A stretch of DNA of 64,000 nt from Planosporangium thailandense (lineage in GTDB: Bacteria > Actinomycetota > Actinomycetes > Mycobacteriales > Micromonosporaceae), in contig NZ_JAATVY010000006.1 in assembly GCF_011947195.1 (NCBI RefSeq), forward strand, positions 1-64,000. The letters run 5' to 3'. Within the stretch, counting starts at the first letter, position 1, and the number at the start of each line of letters is the position of its first letter. The position numbers were made by a program, and so were the translations under genes. Below are positions 49,260 through 58,003 of this stretch, piece by piece. The notes below the pieces were generated by a model. That model saw only the letters and a program-made list of their open reading frames with translations, made no database searches and had not been told where the DNA came from.

Positions 49260-50855
49260 TCACCGGTAGAGTGTGCGCTGAGCGGCCCTGACCCCGGCCC
49301 CGTACAGGCCGCCGACCAGCGCACGGTCGCGGGCCAGCGCGGCCCGTGCCGCGTTCGCGCCGGGCGCGCCGTGCACTCCCCCACCGGGATGGGCGCTGGA
49401 GCTGGCCAGGTAGAGCCGGTCCACCGGGGTGTCCGCCCGGCCCAGCCCCGGCACGGGCCGGAAGACGAGCTGCTGGTACGGCGCGGACGTACCGCCGTTG
49501 ATGGCGCCGCCGACCAGGCTCGGGTCCGTCGCCTCCAGCCGGTCGGGCCCCGCCACGTACCGGCCCACGATCAGGTCGCGGAAGCCGGGCGCGGCATCCT
49601 CCAGCACCCGCTCCATCCGGTCGACGTGCGCGTCGACCTCGGCGGCCGGCCACTTCTGACGTCGCGGCAGGTGGGTGTACGCCCACATCGCCTCGGTACC
49701 GGCCGGCGACCGGGTCGGGTCCGACGTGGTCATCTGGCCGGCGAGCATGAACGGCTGCCGCGGGACCCGCCCGGCGTTGAGGTCGGCGGCGAACTCGACC
49801 AGGCCGGCCGTGTCGGCCCGCAGATGCACCGTACCCGCGCCGCGCGCCGCCCCGCCGCGCCAGGGCACCGGCCCCGACAGCGCCCAGTCCACTTTGACCG
49901 TGGCGTAGTCCCACCGGAAGCGCTCCAGGTCGGCGACGAACCGGGCGGGCAGGTGGTTGGCGCCCACGAGGTCGCAGAAGAGGATCGGCGCCGGCACGTC
50001 GGCGAGCACCGCCCGCCGGGCCCGCCAGTGCCGGCCGTCCGCGCCGCGCACGCCGAGCGCCCGGCCCGCGCCGACGATCACCCGGGTCACCGGCGTGTCG
50101 AGCACGACCTCACCGCCCCGCGCGCGTAGCCGCTCGGCCAGCGCGTCCACCAGGCGGGCGGCGCCGCCGACCGGCACCGGGAAGCCGTACTGCTGGCCGA
50201 GCATGGCCAGCAGCCACGCGTACACGCCGCTGCCGCTCTCGGCCGGCGACAGGTCGGTGTGCAGCGCCATCCCGGCCAGCAGCACCCGGCCGCCCTCACC
50301 GGCGAACGTCTCCTGCCCGAGCACGCGCGCCGGCAGCAGCAGCCGGCGGGCCAGCCGCAGCAGTCCGGCGGCCCGCAGCCGGCGGTACAGGTCCAGCCCC
50401 GGGCGTACCGGTGGGAACGGGTTCAGCACGGCCGCGAGCAGCGCGTCGCCGATCTCGCGCCACCGCTCGTACTCGGCGCGCCAACGCCGCCCGTCGCCGG
50501 GCGCGAACTCGTCCAGCGACGCGGCCGTCACGTCGACGTCGCGGTCGAGGACGACCGCTCGCCCGTCGGGCAACAGGTGGGCCAGTACGTGCGGGGCGTT
50601 GGTCCAGCGCAGCCCGTACCCGGTCAGGTCCAGAGAGGACAGTACCGGCGAGGCGTAGCCGAGCGGATAGAACGCGCTGCACACGTCGGCCTCGAAGCCG
50701 GGCGCGGCCAGCGGCGCCGACCGGACCGCGCCGCCGAGACGGTCGGTGGCCTCGATGACCACCACGTCCCAGCCGGCGTCGGCCAGCAGGTTCGCCGCCA
50801 CCAGACCGTTGTGGCCACCGCCGACCACCACCGCGTCGACGGTCTCGCCCGCCAT
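49260..50855 (-). CDS. NAD(P)/FAD-dependent oxidoreductase, phytoene-desaturase-like
   Basis: A 531-residue FAD enzyme of the phytoene desaturase/CrtI-like family. VDAVVVGGGHNGLVAANLLADAGWDVVVIEATDRLGGAVRS is the FAD loop, and LYLASSSAHPGGGVHGAPGANAA the C-terminal FAD contact. No carotenoid partner genes are near, so the substrate may be another isoprenoid or retinol-like lipid. ATG 50855 overlaps the TGA of the radical SAM gene by one base (TGATG), so translation is coupled and the two proteins are likely made together. The pair is led by a SigB-type promoter. Confidence 0.85.
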   Translation of the reverse strand: MAGETVDAVVVGGGHNGLVAANLLADAGWDVVVIEATDRLGGAVRSAPLAAPGFEADVCSAFYPLGYASPVLSSLDLTGYGLRWTNAPHVLAHLLPDGRAVVLDRDVDVTAASLDEFAPGDGRRWRAEYERWREIGDALLAAVLNPFPPVRPGLDLYRRLRAAGLLRLARRLLLPARVLGQETFAGEGGRVLLAGMALHTDLSPAESGSGVYAWLLAMLGQQYGFPVPVGGAARLVDALAERLRARGGEVVLDTPVTRVIVGAGRALGVRGADGRHWRARRAVLADVPAPILFCDLVGANHLPARFVADLERFRWDYATVKVDWALSGPVPWRGGAARGAGTVHLRADTAGLVEFAADLNAGRVPRQPFMLAGQMTTSDPTRSPAGTEAMWAYTHLPRRQKWPAAEVDAHVDRMERVLEDAAPGFRDLIVGRYVAGPDRLEATDPSLVGGAINGGTSAPYQQLVFRPVPGLGRADTPVDRLYLASSSAHPGGGVHGAPGANAARAALARDRALVGGLYGAGVRAAQRTLYR

Positions 50856-51883
50856 CAGAACGTCCGCTGGTACAGCGCGCAGCCGCGGCACACCTCCGGC
50901 GGGTCGTCCGCGGCGAGCCGGCGGCGGAACTCCCGGTACGCCGGAGAGTGCCAGATCTCGGTGAAGCTGAACTCGGTCAGCCGGCCCAGCGACACCCGGT
51001 CGTCGCCCATCACCATGCAGCACGGCTGCACCACGCCCTGGCTGGTGATGTAGACCGACTCCCAGGGCCAGGTGCAGCCGGGTCGGCCGGGCTCGGGCGG
51101 TACCGCCTCCAGCCGGGGCAGCCGCAGCGTGAGGCCGTGCTCGTCGGCCACCCGCGTGGCCGCGTCGAACGCCGCGCGCGCCGACGCTGCCGACTCCGGC
51201 GTGGTCCACAGCCCTTCGGCGGCCGCGAACTCCCGGATGCCGGCGTACCGGCCGGACGGGTCGGTGTCGGAGAAGTCGTGACTGAGGTTCTGCACCCGTA
51301 GCTCGTCGACGCCGATGCTCGCCAGCAGCCGGACCAGGGCGGGCAGTTCGCCGACGTTGCGGCGCATCGCGACGAAGACCACGCGGATCCAGGGGGTGTC
51401 GCTGCCGGCGGCGCGCTTCGCGGCGACCAGGCCGGCGAGGTTGGCGACGACGGTGTCGAAGGTGGCGCCCTGCCGGATGCTCTCGTACGTGGTGGCCGCC
51501 GCCCCGTCGAGCGAGACGTGCAGCCAGTCGAGGCCGGCCGCGACGAGCGCGTCGGCGCGCCGCCGGTTGAGCAGCGTGGCGTTGGAGTTGAAGCCCACGG
51601 TCAATCCGCGCGCCTTCGCCCGCCGCACCTGGTCGATCAGGTACGGCGACAGCAGCGGCTCGCCGAGCCCCTGCATGGTGAGCCGGCGCAGCGTGGGCAC
51701 CCCGTCCAGGATCCGCTCGAACAGCTCCGGAGTCATCGCGCCGGCCAGCTTGTTCACCGGAGGCTTGTAGCTGACCAGGCACATGGTGCACCGCAGGTTG
51801 CACGCCGACGTGATCTCCACCTGAAGCTCGGCGGGGAGCGGTGGCGCATCGATCCACGGTGGTGCCGTCTCCACTACGGTCAT
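50855..51883 (-). CDS. Radical SAM protein with SPASM-like C terminus
   Basis: A 342-residue radical SAM enzyme. The [4Fe-4S]/SAM motif is CNLRCTMC (residues ~29-36), GLGEPLL is the SAM-binding GGE-like segment, and NSNATLL and SLDGAAATTYESIR follow. The C-terminal Cys cluster (GCTWPWESVYITSQGVVQPCC and VCRGCALY) is SPASM/twitch-like and would hold extra Fe-S. Such enzymes modify peptides, sugars or alkyl chains. ATG 51883 follows AAAGGAG. No precursor peptide gene was seen nearby, which argues against a RiPP and for a small-molecule or lipid substrate together with the coupled FAD oxidoreductase. Confidence 0.87.
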   Translation of the reverse strand: MTVVETAPPWIDAPPLPAELQVEITSACNLRCTMCLVSYKPPVNKLAGAMTPELFERILDGVPTLRRLTMQGLGEPLLSPYLIDQVRRAKARGLTVGFNSNATLLNRRRADALVAAGLDWLHVSLDGAAATTYESIRQGATFDTVVANLAGLVAAKRAAGSDTPWIRVVFVAMRRNVGELPALVRLLASIGVDELRVQNLSHDFSDTDPSGRYAGIREFAAAEGLWTTPESAASARAAFDAATRVADEHGLTLRLPRLEAVPPEPGRPGCTWPWESVYITSQGVVQPCCMVMGDDRVSLGRLTEFSFTEIWHSPAYREFRRRLAADDPPEVCRGCALYQRTF

Positions 51884-51918
51884 GCCCGCTCCTTTCGTCG
51901 CCGTCTGTTTCCCGCCTG

Positions 51919-51973
51919 TACCCAGCGAGGCGCCGGCGAACCGCCAGGGGTTTGGCGTCGGCGGCCTCGGGTA
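51919..51973. promoter_or_regulatory. Divergent pair of SigB/SigF-type promoters
   Basis: Minus strand: GGTT (51942-51939), 15 nt, GGGTA (51923-51919), 36 bp before the radical SAM start. Plus strand: GTTT (51950-51953), 15 nt, GGGTA (51969-51973), 13 bases before the recQ ATG. The two elements sit back to back in a 103-bp gap. Confidence 0.65.
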
Positions 51974-51986
51974 AGGCCGAAGGTCG

Positions 51987-53615
51987 ATGGACGTGACGGT
52001 GGCGCTGCGCTCGGCGGCTCGGGAGCGCTTCGGGTGGCAGGAACTGCGCCCCGAGCAGGAGATCGCGATGCGGGCGCTGATGGCCGGTCGGGACGCCCTC
52101 GTTGTCGCGCCGACCGGCGGCGGCAAGTCGGCGATCTACCAGGTACCCGGGACGCTGCTCGACGGTCCGACGATCGTGATCTCTCCGCTGCTGGCGCTGC
52201 AGGCCGACCAGATCGCGGGGCTGGCCCGCCGCGACGACGAGGCCCTCGCCGCCGCCCGGCTCAGCTCGGCGGAGAGCGCGTCCGAGCAGCGCGAGGTGCT
52301 CGAGGAGGCGTCTGGCGGGGAGGTCGAGTACATCTTCGTCACCCCCGAACAGCTCGCCGACCCGCGGCGGCTCGCGGCGATCCGCGCCGCCCGGCCCAGC
52401 CTCGTCGCGGTCGACGAGGCGCACTGCATCTCCGCCTGGGGGTACGACTTCCGCCCCGACTACCTTCAGCTCGGGCGTGCGGTGGCAGAGCTGGGCCACC
52501 CGCCGGTGGTCGCGCTCACCGCCACCGCCTCCCCGCCCGTACGCGAGGACATCCTCGACCGGCTGGGCCTGCGCGACCCCGAGGTGGTGATCACCGGGCT
52601 GGACCGGCCGAACATCTTCCTGGAGGCGGTCCAGTGCGTCGACGAGGAGCAGCGGTGGCAGCGCCTGCTCGATCGCCTCCAGCAGTCGACCCCGCCCGGC
52701 ATCGTGTACGTGTCCACCCGGCGCGCCGCCGAGGAGCTGGCGGAGTGGCTGACCGGCGCCGGCCAGCCTTCGACCGCGTACCACGGCGGGATGGCGCTAC
52801 GCGAGCGCCGCCGGCGCCACCGGGCGTTCCTGGCCGACGAGATACCGGTGATGGTGGCCACCAGCGCCTTCGGGATGGGCATCGACAAGCGCAACATCCG
52901 GTGGGTCAACCACGTCGCCCTGCCCGACTCCCCCGACAGCTACCTGCAGGAGATCGGCCGCGCCGGCCGAGACGGCGAGCCGGCGCAGGCGCTGCTGCTG
53001 TTCCGCACCGAGGACACCGGCCTGCGCAAGTTCTTCACCGGCGGTCTCCCAGCCCACTCCGAGCTCGTCCGGCTCGCCGCGGCGGTACGCTCCGGCCCGC
53101 TGTCCCGCGCGGAGCTGCGCGAGCGGACCGGGCTGGGGCCTCGCAAGCTCGGCGAGCTGCTCGTCCTGCTGGAGGAGGTCGGCGCCGCGGTGCCCGGCCG
53201 CCGTGGCCGGTGGCGCGCGCCGGCCTACGCCCCCGAGCCCGATCAGGCGGCCCACGCGGCGCGCGCCCAGGCCGAGCGGCGGCAGACCGTGCAGCGTTCC
53301 CGGCTGGAGATGATGCGCAACCTGGCCGAGACGACCGCCTGCCGGGGCCAGACGTTGCTCGCCTACTTCGGCGAGCAGTTGGAGCACCCGTGCGGGCACT
53401 GCGACAACTGCCTGTCCGGCGCGGCCCGGGAGGTGGCCGACGCCGGCGCCGGCGGGCCCTTCCCGGTGCACAGCCGGGTCTCGCACGCCGAGTGGGGTGA
53501 CGGCACGGTGCTGCGCTACGAGGGCGATCACATGACGGTGCTCTTCGACGAGGTCGGCTACAAGACGCTGTCCGTACCGGTCGTGGAAGAGCAGGAGCTA
53601 CTGAGCTTGAGCTAG
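51987..53615 (+). CDS. recQ: RecQ-type ATP-dependent DNA helicase with DUF3553 tail
   Basis: A 542-residue 3'-5' helicase. Walker A APTGGGKS (41-48), DEAH box (143-146) in AVDEAHCISAWG, ALTATASPPVR and GRAGRDG form the RecA-like core. The zinc-binding domain shows the four Cys in TACRGQTLLAYFGEQ and CGHCDNC. Instead of an HRDC domain the chain ends with HSRVSHAEWGDGTVLRYEGD, matching DUF3553, a small SH3-like DNA-binding module known from actinobacterial helicases. It unwinds recombination and replication intermediates. A GTTT-N15-GGGTA element directly upstream predicts stress-sigma control. The LLM gene follows 15 bp later. Confidence 0.9.
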   Translation: MDVTVALRSAARERFGWQELRPEQEIAMRALMAGRDALVVAPTGGGKSAIYQVPGTLLDGPTIVISPLLALQADQIAGLARRDDEALAAARLSSAESASEQREVLEEASGGEVEYIFVTPEQLADPRRLAAIRAARPSLVAVDEAHCISAWGYDFRPDYLQLGRAVAELGHPPVVALTATASPPVREDILDRLGLRDPEVVITGLDRPNIFLEAVQCVDEEQRWQRLLDRLQQSTPPGIVYVSTRRAAEELAEWLTGAGQPSTAYHGGMALRERRRRHRAFLADEIPVMVATSAFGMGIDKRNIRWVNHVALPDSPDSYLQEIGRAGRDGEPAQALLLFRTEDTGLRKFFTGGLPAHSELVRLAAAVRSGPLSRAELRERTGLGPRKLGELLVLLEEVGAAVPGRRGRWRAPAYAPEPDQAAHAARAQAERRQTVQRSRLEMMRNLAETTACRGQTLLAYFGEQLEHPCGHCDNCLSGAAREVADAGAGGPFPVHSRVSHAEWGDGTVLRYEGDHMTVLFDEVGYKTLSVPVVEEQELLSLS

Positions 53616-53630
53616 TCGGGAGGATCTCTG

Positions 53631-54593
53631 GTGGTGAGCTTCGGCTACACGCTGATGTGCGAACAGGCGGGTCCGGTCCAGCTGGTCGACGACGCGGTCC
53701 GCGCCGAGCGGGCCGGCTTCGACTTCGCGGTCATCTCCGACCACTACTACCCGTGGTTGGCCGAGCAGGGGCATGCCCCGTACGCCTGGTCGGTGCTGGG
53801 CGCGGTCGCGTACGCGACCTCCCAGCTGGACCTGATGTCGTTCGTGACCAGTCCGATCCGCCGCTACCACCCGGCGGTGGTGGCGCAGAAGGCCGCGACG
53901 ATCGGCGTGATGTCCGGTGGCCGGTTCACCCTCGGCCTGGGCGCCGGGGAAAACCTCAACGAGCACGTGGTGGGCGCGTGGCCGCACGTGGCGCAGCGCC
54001 ACGACATGCTCGTGGAGGCGCTCGACATCATCCGGCCGCTGCTCGCCGGCGAGACCGTGCACCACGGCGGCGAGTACTTCGAGGTGCCCGAGGCGAAGCT
54101 GTGGGATCTGCCGGAGAACGGGGTGCCGATCGGGCTCGCGGTGTCCGGCCGGTCGTCGTGCGAGGTCGCCGGCGAGTACGCCGACGTCATGATCGCGGTC
54201 GAGCCGAAGCGGGAGCTGTGCGACCTGTTCGACGCGGCAGGCGGCGGCGAGAAGCCACGGTACGGGCAGGTCGCGATCTGTTACGGCCCGGACGAGGAGC
54301 AGTGCCGCAAGATCGCGTACGAGCAGTTCCGGTGGTTCGGGCTGGGCTGGCCGGTCAACGCCGAGCTGCCCAATCCCCGGTCTTTCGCGCACGCCAGCGC
54401 CTCGGTGCGGGAGGAGGACGTGGCGGCCGGGATTCCCTGCGGTCCCGACCTCGACAAGCACGTGCAGGCCGTGCGCAGGTTCGTCGACGCCGGATTCACC
54501 CACGTCGCGCTGGTACAGGTGGGCGCCGAAGGTCAGGCGGGCTTCCTGGACTTCGCCGAGCGGCAGCTCCTGCCGGCGCTGCGGCAGCTCTGA
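53631..54593 (+). CDS. LLM-class F420-dependent oxidoreductase
   Basis: A 320-residue luciferase-like TIM-barrel enzyme of the F420 group (TIGR03557-like): FGYTLMCEQAGPVQLVDDAV, FDFAVISDHYYPWLAEQGH, GRFTLGLGAGENLNEHVVG and FTHVALVQVGAE. F420-linked dehydrogenases act on sugars, alcohols or xenobiotics in actinomycetes. GTG 53631 has GGGAGG upstream. The 15-bp distance implies co-transcription with recQ, an odd but possible stress-regulon pairing. A bulged hairpin terminator follows. Confidence 0.88.
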   Translation: MVSFGYTLMCEQAGPVQLVDDAVRAERAGFDFAVISDHYYPWLAEQGHAPYAWSVLGAVAYATSQLDLMSFVTSPIRRYHPAVVAQKAATIGVMSGGRFTLGLGAGENLNEHVVGAWPHVAQRHDMLVEALDIIRPLLAGETVHHGGEYFEVPEAKLWDLPENGVPIGLAVSGRSSCEVAGEYADVMIAVEPKRELCDLFDAAGGGEKPRYGQVAICYGPDEEQCRKIAYEQFRWFGLGWPVNAELPNPRSFAHASASVREEDVAAGIPCGPDLDKHVQAVRRFVDAGFTHVALVQVGAEGQAGFLDFAERQLLPALRQL

Positions 54594-54618
54594 GCCCGAT
54601 TCCGATCAGCGGCGAAAT

Positions 54619-54667
54619 GCCGGAGAGGTCGCGACCGCGGCGGCGCCGCGTATCACGACCTCTCGGC
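54619..54667. terminator. Bidirectional hairpin terminator with one bulge
   Basis: GCCGGAGAGGTCG (54619-54631) pairs with CGACCTCTCGGC (54656-54667) leaving one bulged G, with GCGGCGGCGCCGC inside. It lies between the convergent LLM and DUF2795 genes. Confidence 0.75.
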
Positions 54668-54683
54668 TTGAGTCCGCATCAGA

Positions 54684-55094
54684 TCAGGTACGTCGCTCCT
54701 CGTTGTGGCCGCCGAGCGCGGCCCACACCTGATTGATCGTCTCGAACTCCTTGTCGGCTGGCAGAGCGGCAAGCCGGTCGATGACGTCGTCCGGCGCATC
54801 CATCTCCTCGGCGGCCGCGAGCAGATCGTCGCGATCGCCAGGCAGAGCGGACAGGGGAATGAAGCGTCCGATCCGGCTGCGCTGATCGACCTCCTCCGGG
54901 GTCATGCCGGGAGGGGCGCCGGCCCGCTCGTACCCGACGGGCGTACGCGTCGGGTTCGGCTGGTCCTCGCCGGCTGGCTCGGGATCGCGCCACTCCTCAA
55001 CGCGGGTGTCGACCCCGCCTTGAAGCATGCCGCGAACCTCGTGCTCCATCTCGTCGTCGAGCCGTGGCCCGTGCTTCGAATTGCCGCGTTCCAT
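54684..55094 (-). CDS. DUF2795 family protein
   Basis: A 136-residue soluble protein. The C-terminal half (IGRFIPLSALPGDRDDLLAA then DDVIDRLAALPADKEFETIN and VWAALGG) is a clear DUF2795 domain; the N-terminal half is charged and Pro-rich. ATG 55094 is ten bases from a GTTT-N16-GGGTA promoter, so the transcript is almost leaderless. The family is frequent in actinobacterial stress regulons, with no proven activity. It is divergent from a membrane protein gene and convergent with the LLM gene. Confidence 0.82.
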   Translation of the reverse strand: MERGNSKHGPRLDDEMEHEVRGMLQGGVDTRVEEWRDPEPAGEDQPNPTRTPVGYERAGAPPGMTPEEVDQRSRIGRFIPLSALPGDRDDLLAAAEEMDAPDDVIDRLAALPADKEFETINQVWAALGGHNEERRT

Positions 55095-55104
55095 GGGACG
55101 TGGG

Positions 55105-55129
55105 TACCCGCCACCCCACCGGGGCAAAC
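55105..55129 (-). promoter_or_regulatory. SigB/SigF-type promoter, GTTT-N16-GGGTA
   Basis: On the minus strand GTTT (55129-55126), 16 nt, GGGTA (55109-55105), ten bases before the DUF2795 ATG. Confidence 0.6.
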
Positions 55130-55254
55130 CATGGCACAAACGGGCCAAGTGGTCGGTGTACCTGGCGAACCAGGTGGGTACTTCATCAATGTCCCGCCCG
55201 TGGCGCGCCCGCACGCGCGCCGTCGACAGACGGGCGGCCCATAGGAGGTGTGCG

Positions 55255-56067
55255 ATGGCCACTGACCTTTCCCGCCGGCAGGCCGCGGACGAGCGGGCCG
55301 CCGACGACACCACGATGCGTGCCGGCTCCACCACCGGCGATGTGACCCGGGCCGACCGGGAACGGGACGGGCTCGGCGACCCGACGGTCCGCCTGGCGCG
55401 CGTGCCGTCCCAGCCGGTACCGCCCGGCGGCGCGGTGGCGCCCATGCCTCCGGGTGGTCGCCCGGTGCCGCCGGGCGGCGCGGTCGAGCCCCCGCCGGAC
55501 GCCACCCGGCCCCTCGGCACCGGGCCGGCCCCCGCGCCCGGCCCGCGACACGGCGTGGACGCCGAGGCCGACCGCGACAGCGCCGAGGCCGAGCGGGACC
55601 ACGCCGAGGCCGAGCGGGACCACGCCGCAGCGGTGCGGGCCCGTGCCGAGACCGACCGCCTCGACGCCGACCGCGCCGAACGCGCCGACGTGACCGACGC
55701 CGACGCCGACACCGCCGAGCCGGTCCGCCCGGCGCGCTGGGCGCACACCAGCTTCACGGCCACGCTGAGCCTGATCGTCGGGGTGTGCGCCACGCTCGGG
55801 GCGCTCAGCGGCCGGCTGGCCCCACTCGGCGTCGTCGCCGGCGCGGTCGGCCTGCTGCTGGCCGCGATCGGCCTGGCCGCGGTGTCCCGCCGGCACGTCA
55901 CCGGCCACCACGTCGCGCTGCTGGGGCTCGTGTTCAGCATCGCCGGCGTCGTCCTCGGCATCCTCGCCATGACCAAGTCGCTGCCGTGGCTCGACAGCGG
56001 CGCCGACAACGTCGCGCGGCTGCGCGGCTGGCTCGACGCCCACTGGTCCTGGATGCGTCGCTGGTAA
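55255..56067 (+). CDS. Two-helix membrane protein with charged repeats
   Basis: A 270-residue protein. The long N-terminal half is charged and disordered, with Pro/Gly runs (PPGGAVAPMPPGGRPVPPGG) and an Asp/Glu/Arg/Ala repeat (DRDSAEAERDHAEAERDHAA) likely to form a coiled coil. Two or three hydrophobic helices follow (about 165-250), the last in HHVALLGLVFSIAGVVLGILAMT, recalling DUF4190-type segments. ATG 55255 follows AGGAGG at six bases. The stop region is triplicated. Function unknown; it sits next to the stress sigma gene, convergent with it. Confidence 0.7.
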   Translation: MATDLSRRQAADERAADDTTMRAGSTTGDVTRADRERDGLGDPTVRLARVPSQPVPPGGAVAPMPPGGRPVPPGGAVEPPPDATRPLGTGPAPAPGPRHGVDAEADRDSAEAERDHAEAERDHAAAVRARAETDRLDADRAERADVTDADADTAEPVRPARWAHTSFTATLSLIVGVCATLGALSGRLAPLGVVAGAVGLLLAAIGLAAVSRRHVTGHHVALLGLVFSIAGVVLGILAMTKSLPWLDSGADNVARLRGWLDAHWSWMRRW

Positions 56068-56089
56068 GTCGCTGGTAAGTCGCTGGTAA
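56057..56089 (+). repeat. 11-bp triplication including the stop codon
   Basis: GTCGCTGGTAA occurs three times in a row (56057-56067, 56068-56078, 56079-56089); the first copy contains the TAA stop of the membrane protein gene. Confidence 0.93.
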
Positions 56090-56092
56090 CCG

Positions 56093-56140
56093 GATCGTGG
56101 GGAGGTCGGCGCCGCAGCGGGCGCCGACCTCCCCACGATC
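56093..56140. terminator. Strong bidirectional hairpin terminator
   Basis: GATCGTGGGGAGGTCGGCGC (56093-56112) is the exact complement of 56121-56140; the loop is 8 nt. It separates the convergent membrane protein and sigma factor genes. Confidence 0.93.
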
Positions 56141-56148
56141 CACCCTGC

Positions 56149-56946
56149 CTAGTCCGCCAGCAGCCCCTTGCGCAGGGTCCGCAGTGATTGACCGAGCAGC
56201 CGGGACACGTGCATCTGCGAGATCCCGGTCGCGGCCGCGATCTGCGCCTGGGTCATGTTCGCGAAGAACCGCAGGTGCAGGATGCGCCGTTCACGGTCGG
56301 GCAGCTGGGCGATCAACGGCCGCAGCGCCTCCCGGTGTTCGACGCCCTCCAGCAGCGGATCGGCGGCGCCGAGCACATCCATCAGTTCGGCGCCTTCGGC
56401 TCCCGGCAGCGACACCTGAAGCGACACCGTACGGTATGCCGGGGCGCAGGCCAGCCCGGCGATGATGTCCTCCTCCCGCTCCCCCAGGTCGGCGGCGAGG
56501 TCGGCGACGGTCGGGTTGCGCCCGAGCCGCTGCGTCAACGGATCCGCCTCCCGTGAGATGCGCAGCCTCAGCTCCTGCAGGCGACGCGGTACACGTACCG
56601 CCCAGCCCCGGTCGCGAAAATGTCTCTTGATCTCACCCACGATCGTCGGTACGGCGTAGCTGCCGAACGGCACCCCCCGCCGCGGGTCGTACGCGTCGAC
56701 GGCCTTGATGAGCCCGACGGTGGCGATCTGTACCAGGTCATCGAGCGGTTCCCCCCTGTTGCGGTAGCGCCGGGCCAGGCACGCTGCCAGTGGCCGGCAC
56801 ACATTGATCAGCTGCGTACGCCGCTCGGCCCGGGCCGGATCGCCCGGCACGAGTGCGCACATGCTCTCCACCAGTGCGGAGACGCGCTCGTCGAAATCCC
56901 TGTTCAACAGGGAAGACCACTGAGCGTGGTCGAGCGCGATGGTCAT
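56149..56946 (-). CDS. RNA polymerase sigma factor, SigB/SigF/SigG group
   Basis: A 265-residue group-3 sigma factor. Region 2 is LDDLVQIATVGLIKAVDAYD and GVPFGSYAVPTIVGEIKRHF, region 3 RLGRNPTVADLAADLGERE, and region 4 LPDRERRILHLRFFANMTQAQ with the helix-turn-helix IAAATGISQMHVSRLLGQSL. This is the stress/sporulation family controlled by anti-sigma kinases and STAS antagonists; three STAS genes occur elsewhere in the window but no kinase adjoins. Start ATG 56946. A GCTT-N15-GGGTA element ~330 bp upstream (57277-57300, minus strand) might serve autoregulation. Its own target motif is the GNTT-N15-GGGTA box seen around. Confidence 0.9.
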   Translation of the reverse strand: MTIALDHAQWSSLLNRDFDERVSALVESMCALVPGDPARAERRTQLINVCRPLAACLARRYRNRGEPLDDLVQIATVGLIKAVDAYDPRRGVPFGSYAVPTIVGEIKRHFRDRGWAVRVPRRLQELRLRISREADPLTQRLGRNPTVADLAADLGEREEDIIAGLACAPAYRTVSLQVSLPGAEGAELMDVLGAADPLLEGVEHREALRPLIAQLPDRERRILHLRFFANMTQAQIAAATGISQMHVSRLLGQSLRTLRKGLLAD

Positions 56947-57281
56947 TACGGTTCGCCCCCCCTGCGCACACGAACCAGCCCGCAGGGCGGGAAGCGCGCC
57001 GGGCACAAAGTGGCGGTCCCAGACCTGGCGGACTGGTCAACTTGCACAACACGGCTTTGCCTGCGTCCGATCTGGACGCGCCCGCTGCCGGCCACCCCCT
57101 ATGCGACCTCGCCCTTTGTCAGGTGGCACCGCCTCGGGAGCGGCACCTGACCGGGGCGTGGTCGCCAGACCGGCGCAACGGCACCCATCACCGTACGCCT
57201 CCACGCGTGATCAACGAGTAAACATCTTGGATACGGGTAGTCCCCATCCGGCCGGACCGGCGGCACCAGGAGGCGGTACCC
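56947..57281. promoter_or_regulatory. Divergent control region of the sigma gene and a stress-protein gene
   Basis: About 335 bp with no supported gene. GAGT-N15-GGGTA (57216-57239) lies 42 bp before the plus-strand GTG 57282. On the minus strand, a GCTT-N15-GGGTA box starts at 57300, overlapping that gene's start. Both are weaker SigB-type candidates. Confidence 0.4.
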
Positions 57282-58001
57282 GTGACCGTTCAGCCGAAGC
57301 GCCCCACTGTCGACTTCGGCACGCGCCGCGGGTCCCGTACGGTCCTGACCGACCATGCCGGTCTGGCCGGCCGTACCCCGGTCGCCTCCTTCCCCCGGTA
57401 CGCCGACGCCGAACGCACCCTCGAACTCCTCGCCCACGCCTCCTTCCCGGTGCACCGGACGGCGCTGGTCGGCGGTGATCTGAAGCTGGTCGGCGTCACC
57501 GACACGCGCGTCACCGCGGTACGGGCGGCCGCGCTGGGCGGGTGCGGCGGCCTGTGGGTCGGCGCGATGATGGCGGTGTTCAGTGTCGTGAATGGACCGG
57601 GTACCGGTGGGCTGCTGATCCGCCTGGCGTACGGGCTCCCGCTCGGCGCGCTGTCCGGCGTGGCGGTGGGGCTGTCCGCGTACGCGATCCTCGGCGACAC
57701 GCGGGGCGGTCCGCCGCACCCGCGCCTGGTCGCGACGCGGCACGAACTCCACGTCGACGCCGAGGTCGCCGCGTCGGCCTGGCGGCTGCTGCGCAAGCTC
57801 CGGCCGTCCGGCATGACGCCGGCCGATCGCGCGCCCGCGGAGGTGGTGGCGCAGCCGACCGAGCTCGTACTGATCGAGACGTTCGAGGTGGAGGACGCCC
57901 GGGCGCAGCCGGCGGGTCGAGCCGAGCCCGGGCCGGCGGCCCGGCGGGGCGTGCGCCCCGTCGAACTTCCGGCCGGCGCGACGCTGAGACCGGCACAGTG
58001 A
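57282..58001 (+). CDS. General-stress-protein-17M-like membrane protein
   Basis: A 239-residue protein. VASFPRYADAERTLELLAHASFPVHRTALVGGDLKLV fits the YflT/general stress protein 17M domain, followed by two hydrophobic helices (about 85-105 and 110-132, LWVGAMMAVFSVVNGP and YGLPLGALSGVAVGLSAYAI), then a charged Pro/Ala-rich tail. GTG 57282. It is divergent from the sigma gene and 57 bp upstream of the hemerythrin, consistent with a stress role. Exact function unknown. Confidence 0.78.
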   Translation: MTVQPKRPTVDFGTRRGSRTVLTDHAGLAGRTPVASFPRYADAERTLELLAHASFPVHRTALVGGDLKLVGVTDTRVTAVRAAALGGCGGLWVGAMMAVFSVVNGPGTGGLLIRLAYGLPLGALSGVAVGLSAYAILGDTRGGPPHPRLVATRHELHVDAEVAASAWRLLRKLRPSGMTPADRAPAEVVAQPTELVLIETFEVEDARAQPAGRAEPGPAARRGVRPVELPAGATLRPAQ

Positions 58002-58003
58002 TC

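Noticed and set aside
49260-52784. A 1174-codon minus-strand frame over the FAD oxidoreductase, radical SAM and recQ genes
   Set aside because: Only the last 531 codons are a real protein; the rest is the shadow of radical SAM in another phase and of recQ on the opposite strand.
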